Shown here: in pieces, positions 43,592-51,411 of the stretch
How positions within the stretch are numbered: position 1 is the stretch's first letter
Layout: every line of letters begins with the position of its first letter
Assembly: GCF_052030685.1 (NCBI RefSeq)
Contig: NZ_JBQAJM010000013.1
Span: 1 to 64,000 of the forward strand
Reading direction: 5' to 3'
DNA: 64,000 nucleotides
Origin: Caedibacter sp052030685
GTDB lineage: Bacteria; Pseudomonadota; Gammaproteobacteria; Francisellales; Francisellaceae
The notes under the pieces: model-generated
Seen by the model: the letters and a program-made list of their open reading frames with translations, nothing else
Databases searched by the model: none
What the model was told of the DNA's origin: nothing
Translations under genes and position numbers: made by a program

Positions 43592-45222
43592 TGCCCTACC
43601 TCCATTTCATCCAGACGTCCCATTTTATACTCATACATCGTCGGACACAGTAAACCTGATAACATCTTTACAAAAGCATGAGTAGCCATATTTTGTCCAC
43701 CGATGTGATACCATATTTCTTTTGCTTCACTCATTCGACCTAAACGCATTTTTTCCAATAACGCTTCTGTGGGTATAAGCACCTCAGCAACAACCTCACG
43801 ACCAATAACGGCTTTATGACCACAGTGATCACACCCTTCACGGTTAGCAAAGCGTACATTTTGAAGCACTTTATCATCATTGCCATATTGATGACTAATG
43901 CGCTCTAGTCGATGCAGCACCTCACAATCTGGATAAATCGATCGATATTTTTCATAACCCCAAGAGCACTCAGGACAAACAATTGGCACAAGTGTTTGAT
44001 GGACAATCATTGATAAGAATTTAGGTGACAATAACACCTCCTTGTCAATGCCAATACCGATCAAACGCTCAACACACAAAAAAGCATTCTGGGCATGCAG
44101 GGTTGTCAATACCTTATGCCCTGATTGAACTGCCTGCTGCAATAATGCAGCAGATGAACGATCACGAATTTCTCCTGCCATAATAACATCTGGATCTAGG
44201 CGCATTGCCGCTTTAAAGGTATGATTAAATTTCTCCAATGTCACCTGACTGGTATCATCCGCTGTTTCATGTACAGGGATTTGACAAGCCCCATCAATAA
44301 TATATTCAGGTGGCGATTCAATCGTTAGTATTTTCTTCTGGCGGCGACTGCGATCTACCATTAATTTCAGAGCAACTGAAAGTGATGTGCTTTTGCCTGA
44401 CCCAGTTTCACCTGAGAAAATAATCACGCCTTCAGGTGAAGCTAACGCACTATCTATTAGTTCAACCTGTTCAGATGAATAACCCAATGAATGTATGGTT
44501 TGACTTTGCTTTTTACCCATAGACAATACCCTCATCACTACATTATAACCATAAGGATATAGTGGCGTACTTTGAAAACGCAGTCGATAAACAACTCCAT
44601 CAATATGCTGATCAATGACAGCCTGTTGTGATTTGTTGTATAGATCTAACTGTTTATCAACTGTACCGTAATGTCCTTTGGTATTATAAATTGCTCGCAA
44701 GATCTTAAGCATCACCTCGGCATCATACGCTTTATGCAGATAGATCAGCCCATTAATACGATGCTTTAACTCAACTCGTGTTGACGTCGCTTCAATATGA
44801 ATATCAGATGCTTTGAGATCTACTGCTTCTTTTACGATGGTATAAAATTCACTTAAAATACCTGTGTCAATTTGATCTCTCAAAGACAGCGTAATAAGCT
44901 CATCTAGTAATGAGGCAACAACAGGCTGAACAGTAATGACCAGGTCATCTTTGAGATAGTTTTTCCCTTGTTTTTTAATATGTTCATATCGTGCTTTGGG
45001 AACCTCACTAGAAATAAATACAACAGCAATTTCTTGCTGACCATTTTTAAGTGCCTTCGCAAAAACATATTGTTCTTTTTTAACTGATGCTTGAATCACA
45101 TCTTGAATAACAAAATCTAACTCATTTAATGAATTAGCAGGACGATCATTACTATTTACTGATGACTGATAAATACCACTATAAATATCATCAATCGTTT
45201 GATAGTTTTTGCTCATAATCAT
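43588..45222 (-). CDS. pilQ: PilQ-like thin-pilus assembly ATPase
   Basis: This is a GspE-family ATPase powering thin-pilus extension, here named after PilQ of R64 (not the type IVa secretin). The 544 residues have Walker A SGETGSGKST near residue 270, the Asp box (IESPPEYI), Walker B VIMAGEIRDR, the His box SGHKVLTTLHAQN and a cysteine motif CPECSW...CDHCG. No membrane segment is seen. It is coupled to pilR by a four-base overlap and lies 14 bp after pilP. Confidence 0.9.
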   Translation of the reverse strand: MIMSKNYQTIDDIYSGIYQSSVNSNDRPANSLNELDFVIQDVIQASVKKEQYVFAKALKNGQQEIAVVFISSEVPKARYEHIKKQGKNYLKDDLVITVQPVVASLLDELITLSLRDQIDTGILSEFYTIVKEAVDLKASDIHIEATSTRVELKHRINGLIYLHKAYDAEVMLKILRAIYNTKGHYGTVDKQLDLYNKSQQAVIDQHIDGVVYRLRFQSTPLYPYGYNVVMRVLSMGKKQSQTIHSLGYSSEQVELIDSALASPEGVIIFSGETGSGKSTSLSVALKLMVDRSRRQKKILTIESPPEYIIDGACQIPVHETADDTSQVTLEKFNHTFKAAMRLDPDVIMAGEIRDRSSAALLQQAVQSGHKVLTTLHAQNAFLCVERLIGIGIDKEVLLSPKFLSMIVHQTLVPIVCPECSWGYEKYRSIYPDCEVLHRLERISHQYGNDDKVLQNVRFANREGCDHCGHKAVIGREVVAEVLIPTEALLEKMRLGRMSEAKEIWYHIGGQNMATHAFVKMLSGLLCPTMYEYKMGRLDEMEVGQ

Positions 45223-45236
45223 ATATACCCAAAAAT

Positions 45237-45749
45237 TTAACCAATATCAACGCTAAAAGTTTTAGTATTATTTGCAAGATCAACAAAAGTCACGCTATCA
45301 GGGTGAATAGAATCAACCTTGTAACGTTTACCAATTAACTGACCAACACTAATCTCATACTTTTTTGCCTGAAACCATATAACAGCCTCCCATGTATTAC
45401 CTACTTGTGAGATTTCACTGACACTTAACTCACGATGACCATATCTAGCTGAAGCAGTATTTAGCATTCCCTTAGATTTACTCGCAACAGCTAGTTGACG
45501 CTGTAATTTATGATTTTCTATCTTTTGTTGTATCACCTGATTTTCCAACGCCTGCTGCTGAATTTGCGCATGTAAGTGATCCTGCGCCTGAATGCTTTGA
45601 TAATAGTGATTGCTAGAATCAATAGCATAGGTTTGTTCTAAGTTTTTTGGCTGCGCATCAGCATTGACTGTTATTACACTCAATGCGAATAAAAAAGCGG
45701 GGAACCTCAAAAAGTGTAGATGAATAGCACATGATTGTTTATGCTTCAT
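45237..45749 (-). CDS. pilP: PilP-like pilus assembly protein
   Basis: This 170-residue protein has a signal peptide (to about residue 33, near NADAQ), a short coiled coil (about 45-85) with repeated Gln, and a C-terminal beta-rich domain (VIWFQAKKYEISVGQLIGKRYKV). It matches the size and layout of PilP of IncI thin pili, a periplasmic partner of PilO. The ATG at 45749 has AAAGGAG six bases upstream, which makes the longer 189-residue reading unlikely. It overlaps the end of pilO by 11 bases. Confidence 0.75.
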   Translation of the reverse strand: MKHKQSCAIHLHFLRFPAFLFALSVITVNADAQPKNLEQTYAIDSSNHYYQSIQAQDHLHAQIQQQALENQVIQQKIENHKLQRQLAVASKSKGMLNTASARYGHRELSVSEISQVGNTWEAVIWFQAKKYEISVGQLIGKRYKVDSIHPDSVTFVDLANNTKTFSVDIG

Positions 45750-47172
45750 AGATTTCTCCTTTAACAATCCAAGAGACTGGTTTGTCTTGATTATTATGTA
45801 TTTCAATACTGACTAAAACAAATGTATGTAATTCCTTTGCCATTGCTGTTAATGTTATAAGCCGATTCATACTATGCCCTATAACAGTGATCCCATGTTT
45901 AGCAATGCCATAAGAGGATTGAGGGGGTTCTAATTTAAAGTCTATCCCCCTTAATTTTAACTCCTCCACAAATTGATTAAAGTGGTAACTTTCAGCTGCT
46001 CTATCTTTCAAACGTACCATCGTCTGATCGGTGAGCGCATGCATGTTACCAATGAGCTTAAAGTGCACATTCGTCATATTATCAGTCGCTTCATTTACCG
46101 CAGTGATTTGTAATGACTGAACATGAGCAAATTCTGCCTTTGTTAGAGCAGTTTTATGCTTTTTATTGTTTAACACATAAACCGCACTTACATCATCCAA
46201 TGCCTCTGTCTGATAGCTAACTTTTTGGATATGCCATTGCAAGACCGACGTAGGCAAAGCTCCGATAGCATTGACAAACTTAATAATTAAAGGGTAAGCA
46301 TTCTTATGCTCAACGTCAGATTCAATTTTCTGAATATAGGATTTTTCCTGCTGTAGTTTTATCTCATTGACATTTTTATTGTTAGAACGTGCTGATGATT
46401 CACTACTAAAATACATATATCCTGCCGCAACTAATACGAGTAATAGTGCACTATAAACAACAAGTTTTCTTCTTGATACAGAAGCACTCCCCTTGCGAGA
46501 AGTAGACTTACTATGCACTTTCTTGGCAGGTTTAGGCAACACCTTAATCGCAAACTGACGTAACTCTTTGTCTTTAACATTTATCAATAATTGCGCAAGT
46601 GCATTCCTTTTGATTAATGTCCTATCAATATCAAAATCTAAGGCAATCTTATCAATTAACAAATGATCAACCTGTGTGTCGCACTGTATAATTTGCCTAA
46701 AAACATCTGCTGAAAAAATTATCTCTAAATAGCGTAAGCATTCATGCAAAGAAGCTTCATCAACAACCATATCACCAGATAATTCAATATTCCCATTTAA
46801 TGTCTTTATATCGTCACTTTGAGATCTTATCTCTTGATTAACAGGTAATTTGGCCGTTGGTAAAATCACACCATTTTTTACGGCACACAACCAATACTTA
46901 TCTATTGAGTTACCCGCTTTATCGAATAAACGAAAGATATAAATAGCATCTTTTGCCAATAATTCACCAAGCACAGCCGCAAGTGAAATAGCGCCAATCA
47001 CCTCAACTTGCGTTACATTTGGCAGCATAGCTGCAGCAATATTGCGCTTTACATCGATTACAAAGTTTTGACATTCAATATGATAAAGCGCATCAAATAA
47101 TTTATGTTGACTATCCGCAATAAACCAAGTTAACCCCATAGCATAACGTTTGTTGTCTATAACAATAATCAT
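45739..47172 (-). CDS. pilO: PilO-like pilus assembly protein
   Basis: This 477-residue bitopic protein has an N-terminal cytoplasmic domain (about 1-220), a basic stretch, one membrane segment (about 236-255, VVYSALLLVLVAAGYMYFSS) and a periplasmic coiled coil plus alpha/beta domain. This is the PilO (pilin accessory) architecture of R64-type pili, slightly longer than R64 PilO. The start at 47172 (MIIVIDNKRYAM) has TGGAGAA six bases upstream and overlaps the end of pilN. It lies between pilN and pilP as in R64. Confidence 0.8.
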   Translation of the reverse strand: MIIVIDNKRYAMGLTWFIADSQHKLFDALYHIECQNFVIDVKRNIAAAMLPNVTQVEVIGAISLAAVLGELLAKDAIYIFRLFDKAGNSIDKYWLCAVKNGVILPTAKLPVNQEIRSQSDDIKTLNGNIELSGDMVVDEASLHECLRYLEIIFSADVFRQIIQCDTQVDHLLIDKIALDFDIDRTLIKRNALAQLLINVKDKELRQFAIKVLPKPAKKVHSKSTSRKGSASVSRRKLVVYSALLLVLVAAGYMYFSSESSARSNNKNVNEIKLQQEKSYIQKIESDVEHKNAYPLIIKFVNAIGALPTSVLQWHIQKVSYQTEALDDVSAVYVLNNKKHKTALTKAEFAHVQSLQITAVNEATDNMTNVHFKLIGNMHALTDQTMVRLKDRAAESYHFNQFVEELKLRGIDFKLEPPQSSYGIAKHGITVIGHSMNRLITLTAMAKELHTFVLVSIEIHNNQDKPVSWIVKGEIYEA

Positions 47173-47189
47173 ATGTTTCTCCATAATCA

Positions 47190-48803
47190 TTAACGTATCA
47201 GATAAGGTGTGACAACAATTACTGTAACGGTTGAGTTGTTTAATGCAGCTTGTGAACCACCTAGCATCCAAGTGCTTTGAGGACCAACACTGTCGGTTTG
47301 TGCATTATCTTTTTTATCTTCAAAGCCAGCTAAAATAACCGTTTGACCTGATTTTAATGGTACTGACTGCATAAAGCTTTTGTTACTAATAGATGGCAGT
47401 TTAATGGTTTGTGGCTCGCTACTACCATCAACAGGAACTTTTGACTCGTCCATACGCACCAAATTGGTTAAATTAACACTTAAGTCAACCAAGATTTCAT
47501 TACCTTTAACGACAATTGGTAAAACTTTAATCTCATAGCCTTCGTTGTATTCACCAGCCTTTGCTGAGCGTTGTACAACGGTTCCATTGCCACTAGGTGT
47601 CGCCACAACATCTACACTTTTGATATATGCAGTTGTTGTTGATACTTGAATCGGCACAGGACGCCCACTGACAGTGTACATTGTTGTACCTGTGACATGT
47701 GTTGTCTTACCCATTGTCTGTAACGCTTTGACAATTAAAGTCGAATCACTCCACGGACCCGATGAAATAGCACCTGCTAACATGCCATATTGACTAATAC
47801 CGGTAATGTTGTCTGTTAAACCCGTTGGCGTATTCCAGTTAATTGCACCTTTAGTTGTCTTATAAATAGCATTCCAGTCAAATCCGTAACCTGAAGTATT
47901 TTTCTGATCGACATCATATACATCAAGTCTAATGACAACTTTCTTTCTCGCCGTGCGATTAATTTCTTCAAGATATTGAGACACTTGTCTCATCAACAAT
48001 GGGGTGGTCTTAACTGTAATTAGATTAAGCGTTGAGTTCTCATCAACACTGCCTGATTGCCCAATAATCGATTTAATGGTTTTAATCACCGCAGCCCAAG
48101 GGTTATCGTACTCTGCTTCATTTTCTGTCTTAAGTGAAGCTGATTGGTTCACACCGCTACTGGAATTACTACCAACCTTGGTTGTCGTTTTAATCTTATC
48201 TGTTAAAATATCTACATGAAATGTCTTGGTTTCTGTTCTGAAGAATTCAAGCGTGTTTCTACTTTGATCATACTTCCAAAAAATACCAAGCTTAAATGCA
48301 ACATAATCCAAGAACCCAGTAATATCTCCCGTATAATCACAGTGCACCATCACATCTTGAATATCTGCAACTTCATAAGCAGTTCTGTCTTTATTCGCCA
48401 CATCAGCTTCAGGCATGCCCACATGCTCACGCTCAAGAATATAAGCAATCGCACCTTCTGAAACAACCACTTTAGCTTGCGTGATTTTCTGTAGCTTTGT
48501 GATCAAAGTTTCCAGTGTGACACCTGTTGCGGCAGTAGTATATTGAAAGGAATGTTGGAATAGTTGAGGTAAAGCATTTTCCGCCTCAATATCAATAAGA
48601 TCACCTTGAACATATGGTTCATCACTGACGCTAACAAACTGCTCTGACGACGGCTTTTTAAGACTTGAGATCATTTCGTTCGCTTTTGCGATATGATCAT
48701 TTGTATTTTTATCTACTTTTTTGTAGATCGCGGTACTACAAGCAGTTAGAGATAACAGCAAACTGCTTGATAAGATACGCCATATTTTTTTATTGTTTTT
48801 CAT
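47190..48803 (-). CDS. pilN: PilN-like outer-membrane secretin lipoprotein
   Basis: PilN forms the outer-membrane channel of the thin pilus. The 537 residues start with a lipoprotein signal and lipobox LTAC (Cys near 22). N-domains follow, and the C-terminal secretin beta domain shows VPLKSGQTVILAGFED and ends at VTVIVVTPYLIR. A KNNKK start with AAGGT before the ATG supports 48803 over the longer frame. R64 PilN has the same features and the same place before pilO. Confidence 0.9.
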   Translation of the reverse strand: MKNNKKIWRILSSSLLLSLTACSTAIYKKVDKNTNDHIAKANEMISSLKKPSSEQFVSVSDEPYVQGDLIDIEAENALPQLFQHSFQYTTAATGVTLETLITKLQKITQAKVVVSEGAIAYILEREHVGMPEADVANKDRTAYEVADIQDVMVHCDYTGDITGFLDYVAFKLGIFWKYDQSRNTLEFFRTETKTFHVDILTDKIKTTTKVGSNSSSGVNQSASLKTENEAEYDNPWAAVIKTIKSIIGQSGSVDENSTLNLITVKTTPLLMRQVSQYLEEINRTARKKVVIRLDVYDVDQKNTSGYGFDWNAIYKTTKGAINWNTPTGLTDNITGISQYGMLAGAISSGPWSDSTLIVKALQTMGKTTHVTGTTMYTVSGRPVPIQVSTTTAYIKSVDVVATPSGNGTVVQRSAKAGEYNEGYEIKVLPIVVKGNEILVDLSVNLTNLVRMDESKVPVDGSSEPQTIKLPSISNKSFMQSVPLKSGQTVILAGFEDKKDNAQTDSVGPQSTWMLGGSQAALNNSTVTVIVVTPYLIR

Positions 48804-48813
48804 AAGATAACCT

Positions 48814-49497
48814 TCACTCATTTTGCATAACAACCATATTTGAAGAATATGATTTAGCCTTAACTACCAACACCTTATTGGCTTTTAATTGCGCCTGTAA
48901 TGGATGATCAGCCTCTTCAAATGCTTTTAACAGATTATTTAATGCGCCATCTTTTGCAAAAAGCGGCTCTTCAAACACGGCAGATGCAGCAAGCTTATAA
49001 TCGACAGATGCCTCCCATATCAGCCTAATCCCTTGGTAAGAAAGCCAGCGCTCAATGGTCTGTTTTAAGGTTTGTCCCTTCAGGGCATAGAAGACTTCTC
49101 GCGGATGTTTTACCAATAAATCCGCCTCTTGTTGAGTTTGCGCAATTGCAACAGTTTTACGCTCAAGATTAACACCAATTGAAAAGCGTGACCCCTCATG
49201 ACTAAAAACTTTATATATCTCTTGCAATGAGAGCTTATCAATTAGGTTATCGGCAATAATTAATATAAAACCGTTATATTCATCGTCGGCAATAATCTTA
49301 CCCATGCCTTGGGATTGCTTAATATCAATGTCAGCACAATGTTCAGATAAGGCACAGTTAAGACTCACCACTTTAAAAGAACTCTCTGAAACCGATGCCT
49401 GTGCTAGCGCACGTTGATAAAACAGCGCAGTCATCAATAAAACAGTTACAAAACCTACTAAACATAGCGGCTTTTGCCAGATTTTTTTATCGCTCAC
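48814..49497 (-). CDS. TcpQ/PilL-like pilus protein
   Basis: This 227-residue protein has a hydrophobic N-terminal signal or anchor (about 12-31) and a C-terminal TcpQ-type domain (TLKQTIERWLSYQGIRLIWEA ... QLKANKVLVVKAK), the module that assists secretin assembly in toxin-coregulated and IncI pili. It is shorter than R64 PilL and lacks its N-terminal lipoprotein region. The start is a GTG with AAAGGT upstream. It overlaps no other pil gene by more than a few bases and immediately precedes pilN. Confidence 0.75.
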   Translation of the reverse strand: MSDKKIWQKPLCLVGFVTVLLMTALFYQRALAQASVSESSFKVVSLNCALSEHCADIDIKQSQGMGKIIADDEYNGFILIIADNLIDKLSLQEIYKVFSHEGSRFSIGVNLERKTVAIAQTQQEADLLVKHPREVFYALKGQTLKQTIERWLSYQGIRLIWEASVDYKLAASAVFEEPLFAKDGALNNLLKAFEEADHPLQAQLKANKVLVVKAKSYSSNMVVMQNE

Positions 49498-49517
49498 TTT
49501 CCTTTACCTTTCCTTTT

Positions 49518-50375
49518 TTAAACTTTTCTTTCAATATAGATATAAATATACTGCTGATTAAGATGTGTTGAATCAAAAGCATCGACTGAATCAACATCCG
49601 CTTCACAGGTAAATTGATTGCTAATCAGCCCCTGGTTTTTTAGCTCGCCCATACATACAGCAAACTTTAACTTCGGTGTATCAATCAAGTTTTTCTTTAT
49701 ATGTGTCAATATTCTTAATGCCAAGCCACTATCGGCTTTACCACCAAGCTCAGGATATGGCACACGTAACAATATAGATTGAGGTATTTTATTATAGCCA
49801 CCACCAATCGGTCGCATCACAATATTTTTAGGTATTAGATTTAAAAACCCAGCATACTTAATCTTTTGATTAACGCATCGGCAAAGCGAACGATATTGGT
49901 CATTAAAAGAATTTATTTTTTTACGTGCAACAAGACAAGATGGAAATGACTGACTTTGTGTAATCGGGGGGTAACTCATACCACAAACAGCAGATAAATC
50001 AGGTGTCTCATAAAACGTCTGTAAAGTTACCCACCCACCATTCTTTTTGCTTTCATCTTGCCATTGTGTCGAAATTTCAGTTATATCTTGTTTCAATGCC
50101 TCATTTTTCAATACCTCATTTTTCAATACCTTATTTTTATTAAACATCTCAGTTGGTTCATAAATGGCGTCCCCTAAAGTATTGGCAACACTGACTATTT
50201 GTGTCGCTGCCGTCTCTGCTCGATCCAACTGCTGTTTCTTAACCAGATGCATATATTCATTAATCGCAATAAGTCCTAAAATCACCAACGACGCCATTAA
50301 TGAAATGAGAATATAGCCTTGTTGCTTAGATCTTAGCTGGCGGCAATTTTGTTTTTTTGAAAATATATGCTGCAC
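49518..50375 (-). CDS. pilV: PilV-like minor pilin
   Basis: This 285-residue prepilin-like protein has a 20-residue leader ending RSKQQG, then YILISLMASLVILGLIAI as the pilin helix. The usual Glu at position +5 is a Ser. The long C-terminal part contains Cys pairs (CGMSYP, SCLV, CRCVN, VCMGE, FTCEA). A three-copy 15-base repeat gives KVLKNEVLKNEALKQ near residue 85. The GTG at 50375 has AGGTGA five bases upstream. In R64 the PilV adhesin has a shufflon; here there is no recombinase gene or inverted segment. Its role as tip adhesin is inferred. Confidence 0.7.
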   Translation of the reverse strand: MQHIFSKKQNCRQLRSKQQGYILISLMASLVILGLIAINEYMHLVKKQQLDRAETAATQIVSVANTLGDAIYEPTEMFNKNKVLKNEVLKNEALKQDITEISTQWQDESKKNGGWVTLQTFYETPDLSAVCGMSYPPITQSQSFPSCLVARKKINSFNDQYRSLCRCVNQKIKYAGFLNLIPKNIVMRPIGGGYNKIPQSILLRVPYPELGGKADSGLALRILTHIKKNLIDTPKLKFAVCMGELKNQGLISNQFTCEADVDSVDAFDSTHLNQQYIYIYIERKV

Positions 50376-50491
50376 TAGGATCACCTAAGTTTATTTTTGT
50401 TCAGAAAATTCTAAAATGGTAATGATGCTCAATGGTTTTTATTTATTTTAACCATCGGTCATCATAGTTGGTGCATTACTCGATTTGAGTA

Positions 50492-51028
50492 TTAACGTTT
50501 AAAAGTTACTTCCAATGGATACTTAGTACCTACAACCGAAGTTTCAGCTAAACAATCTGTAGCAATATCCGCAGATGTAATTGGCACTGCCCTTTCTGTT
50601 TGTGTCCCTATCTTTAGCTTCAAGGCATCAGACATAGCTACTGCATTTGATAATGCATCACAGGCTTGCTGAGACATACTATCAAATTTAATCGTATATT
50701 CAGTGCCTTTTGCAGCACCTTTGACTGTAAAGCTTCCACCAAATGGCGTAACAATATCTGTACCACTAATGTATTTCTTAGCAATACGATCACTATCGAC
50801 TAAGAGCTTGTCATTAATCTCTCGCCCCAGATCCATTTGTGTGACATCATGTATGGTTGATTGCACCGTGCCAATTAAAGCCGTTGTTTCTAAAATACGA
50901 TTTTTCTGCGCCGCTTTCGCAAACTGCGAAATCACAATTGCCGTTAACACTCCGATAATTACAAGCACGACCATTAACTCAATTAATGAAAAACCTTTTT
51001 GCTTGTTCATTTTGTTTATTGTTCTCAT
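50492..51028 (-). CDS. pilS: Major pilin PilS
   Basis: This 178-residue prepilin has leader MRTINKMNKQKG, then FSLIELMVVLVIIGVLTAIV: Phe at +1 and Glu at +5, the type IVa-like leader and start. The rest resembles type IVb/R64 PilS: IVTPFGGSFTVKG, QQACDALSN and a C-terminal Cys (TDCLAE) for the disulfide loop. AAGGAG lies nine bases before the ATG. It is the first gene of the pil cluster. No prepilin peptidase or PilT-type lytic transglycosylase is near, so these must be supplied from elsewhere. Confidence 0.88.
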   Translation of the reverse strand: MRTINKMNKQKGFSLIELMVVLVIIGVLTAIVISQFAKAAQKNRILETTALIGTVQSTIHDVTQMDLGREINDKLLVDSDRIAKKYISGTDIVTPFGGSFTVKGAAKGTEYTIKFDSMSQQACDALSNAVAMSDALKLKIGTQTERAVPITSADIATDCLAETSVVGTKYPLEVTFKR

Positions 51029-51238
51029 TTTTATTTTCTCCTTTTTGTTGTTTTACATATATTCAAATCAAATCTTGTTTGCTTGACACTTACTATTAAA
51101 TCAAGAATCAAAATAAAAAACATTTATCTGCAGTGCTTAAGATATATCATTCAAAATCATAAAATCACTAAGCTTCACGATTTAACAAAGTTAACTTTTT
51201 ATGTCATTTATATAGCAAAAATCGATTAAGCATGAACT

Positions 51239-51411
51239 AATGGCACTAACTTTAGGAGGATCACTAACCATCCATGGCAGCTTCGCATTGGATCCTCACG
51301 CCATCCTGGCTCAGGATGACAAGTCAGAGGCTGTCATTGCGAGCATCGATCCGTGGCAATCCATTTTATCAGGGATGGTTGATACTATTGGCTAAGCTTT
51401 AGTCGAAGCTA
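51239..51411. repeat. Truncated MITE-like copy joined to a half hairpin repeat
   Basis: TAATGGCACTAACTTTAG at 51239 and the following CACTAACCATCCATGGCAGC ... GTCATTGCGAGC match the 14613-14815 element, but its right terminal repeat is missing. The sequence runs into the half hairpin GGCTAAGCTTTAGTCGAAGC (51390-51409) at the stop codon of the 801-residue gene. The 380-bp gap to pilS also holds the pilS promoter. Confidence 0.75.

Noticed and set aside
49518..51028. Shufflon at the pilV locus, as in R64
   Set aside because: No rci-like recombinase, no inverted alternative C-terminal segments and no 19-bp-type repeats are visible.
42446..51028. Type II secretion operon
   Set aside because: Secretin lipoprotein, PilO/PilP-like proteins and TcpQ domain with the order pilN-O-P-Q-R fit a thin pilus rather than a gsp operon.
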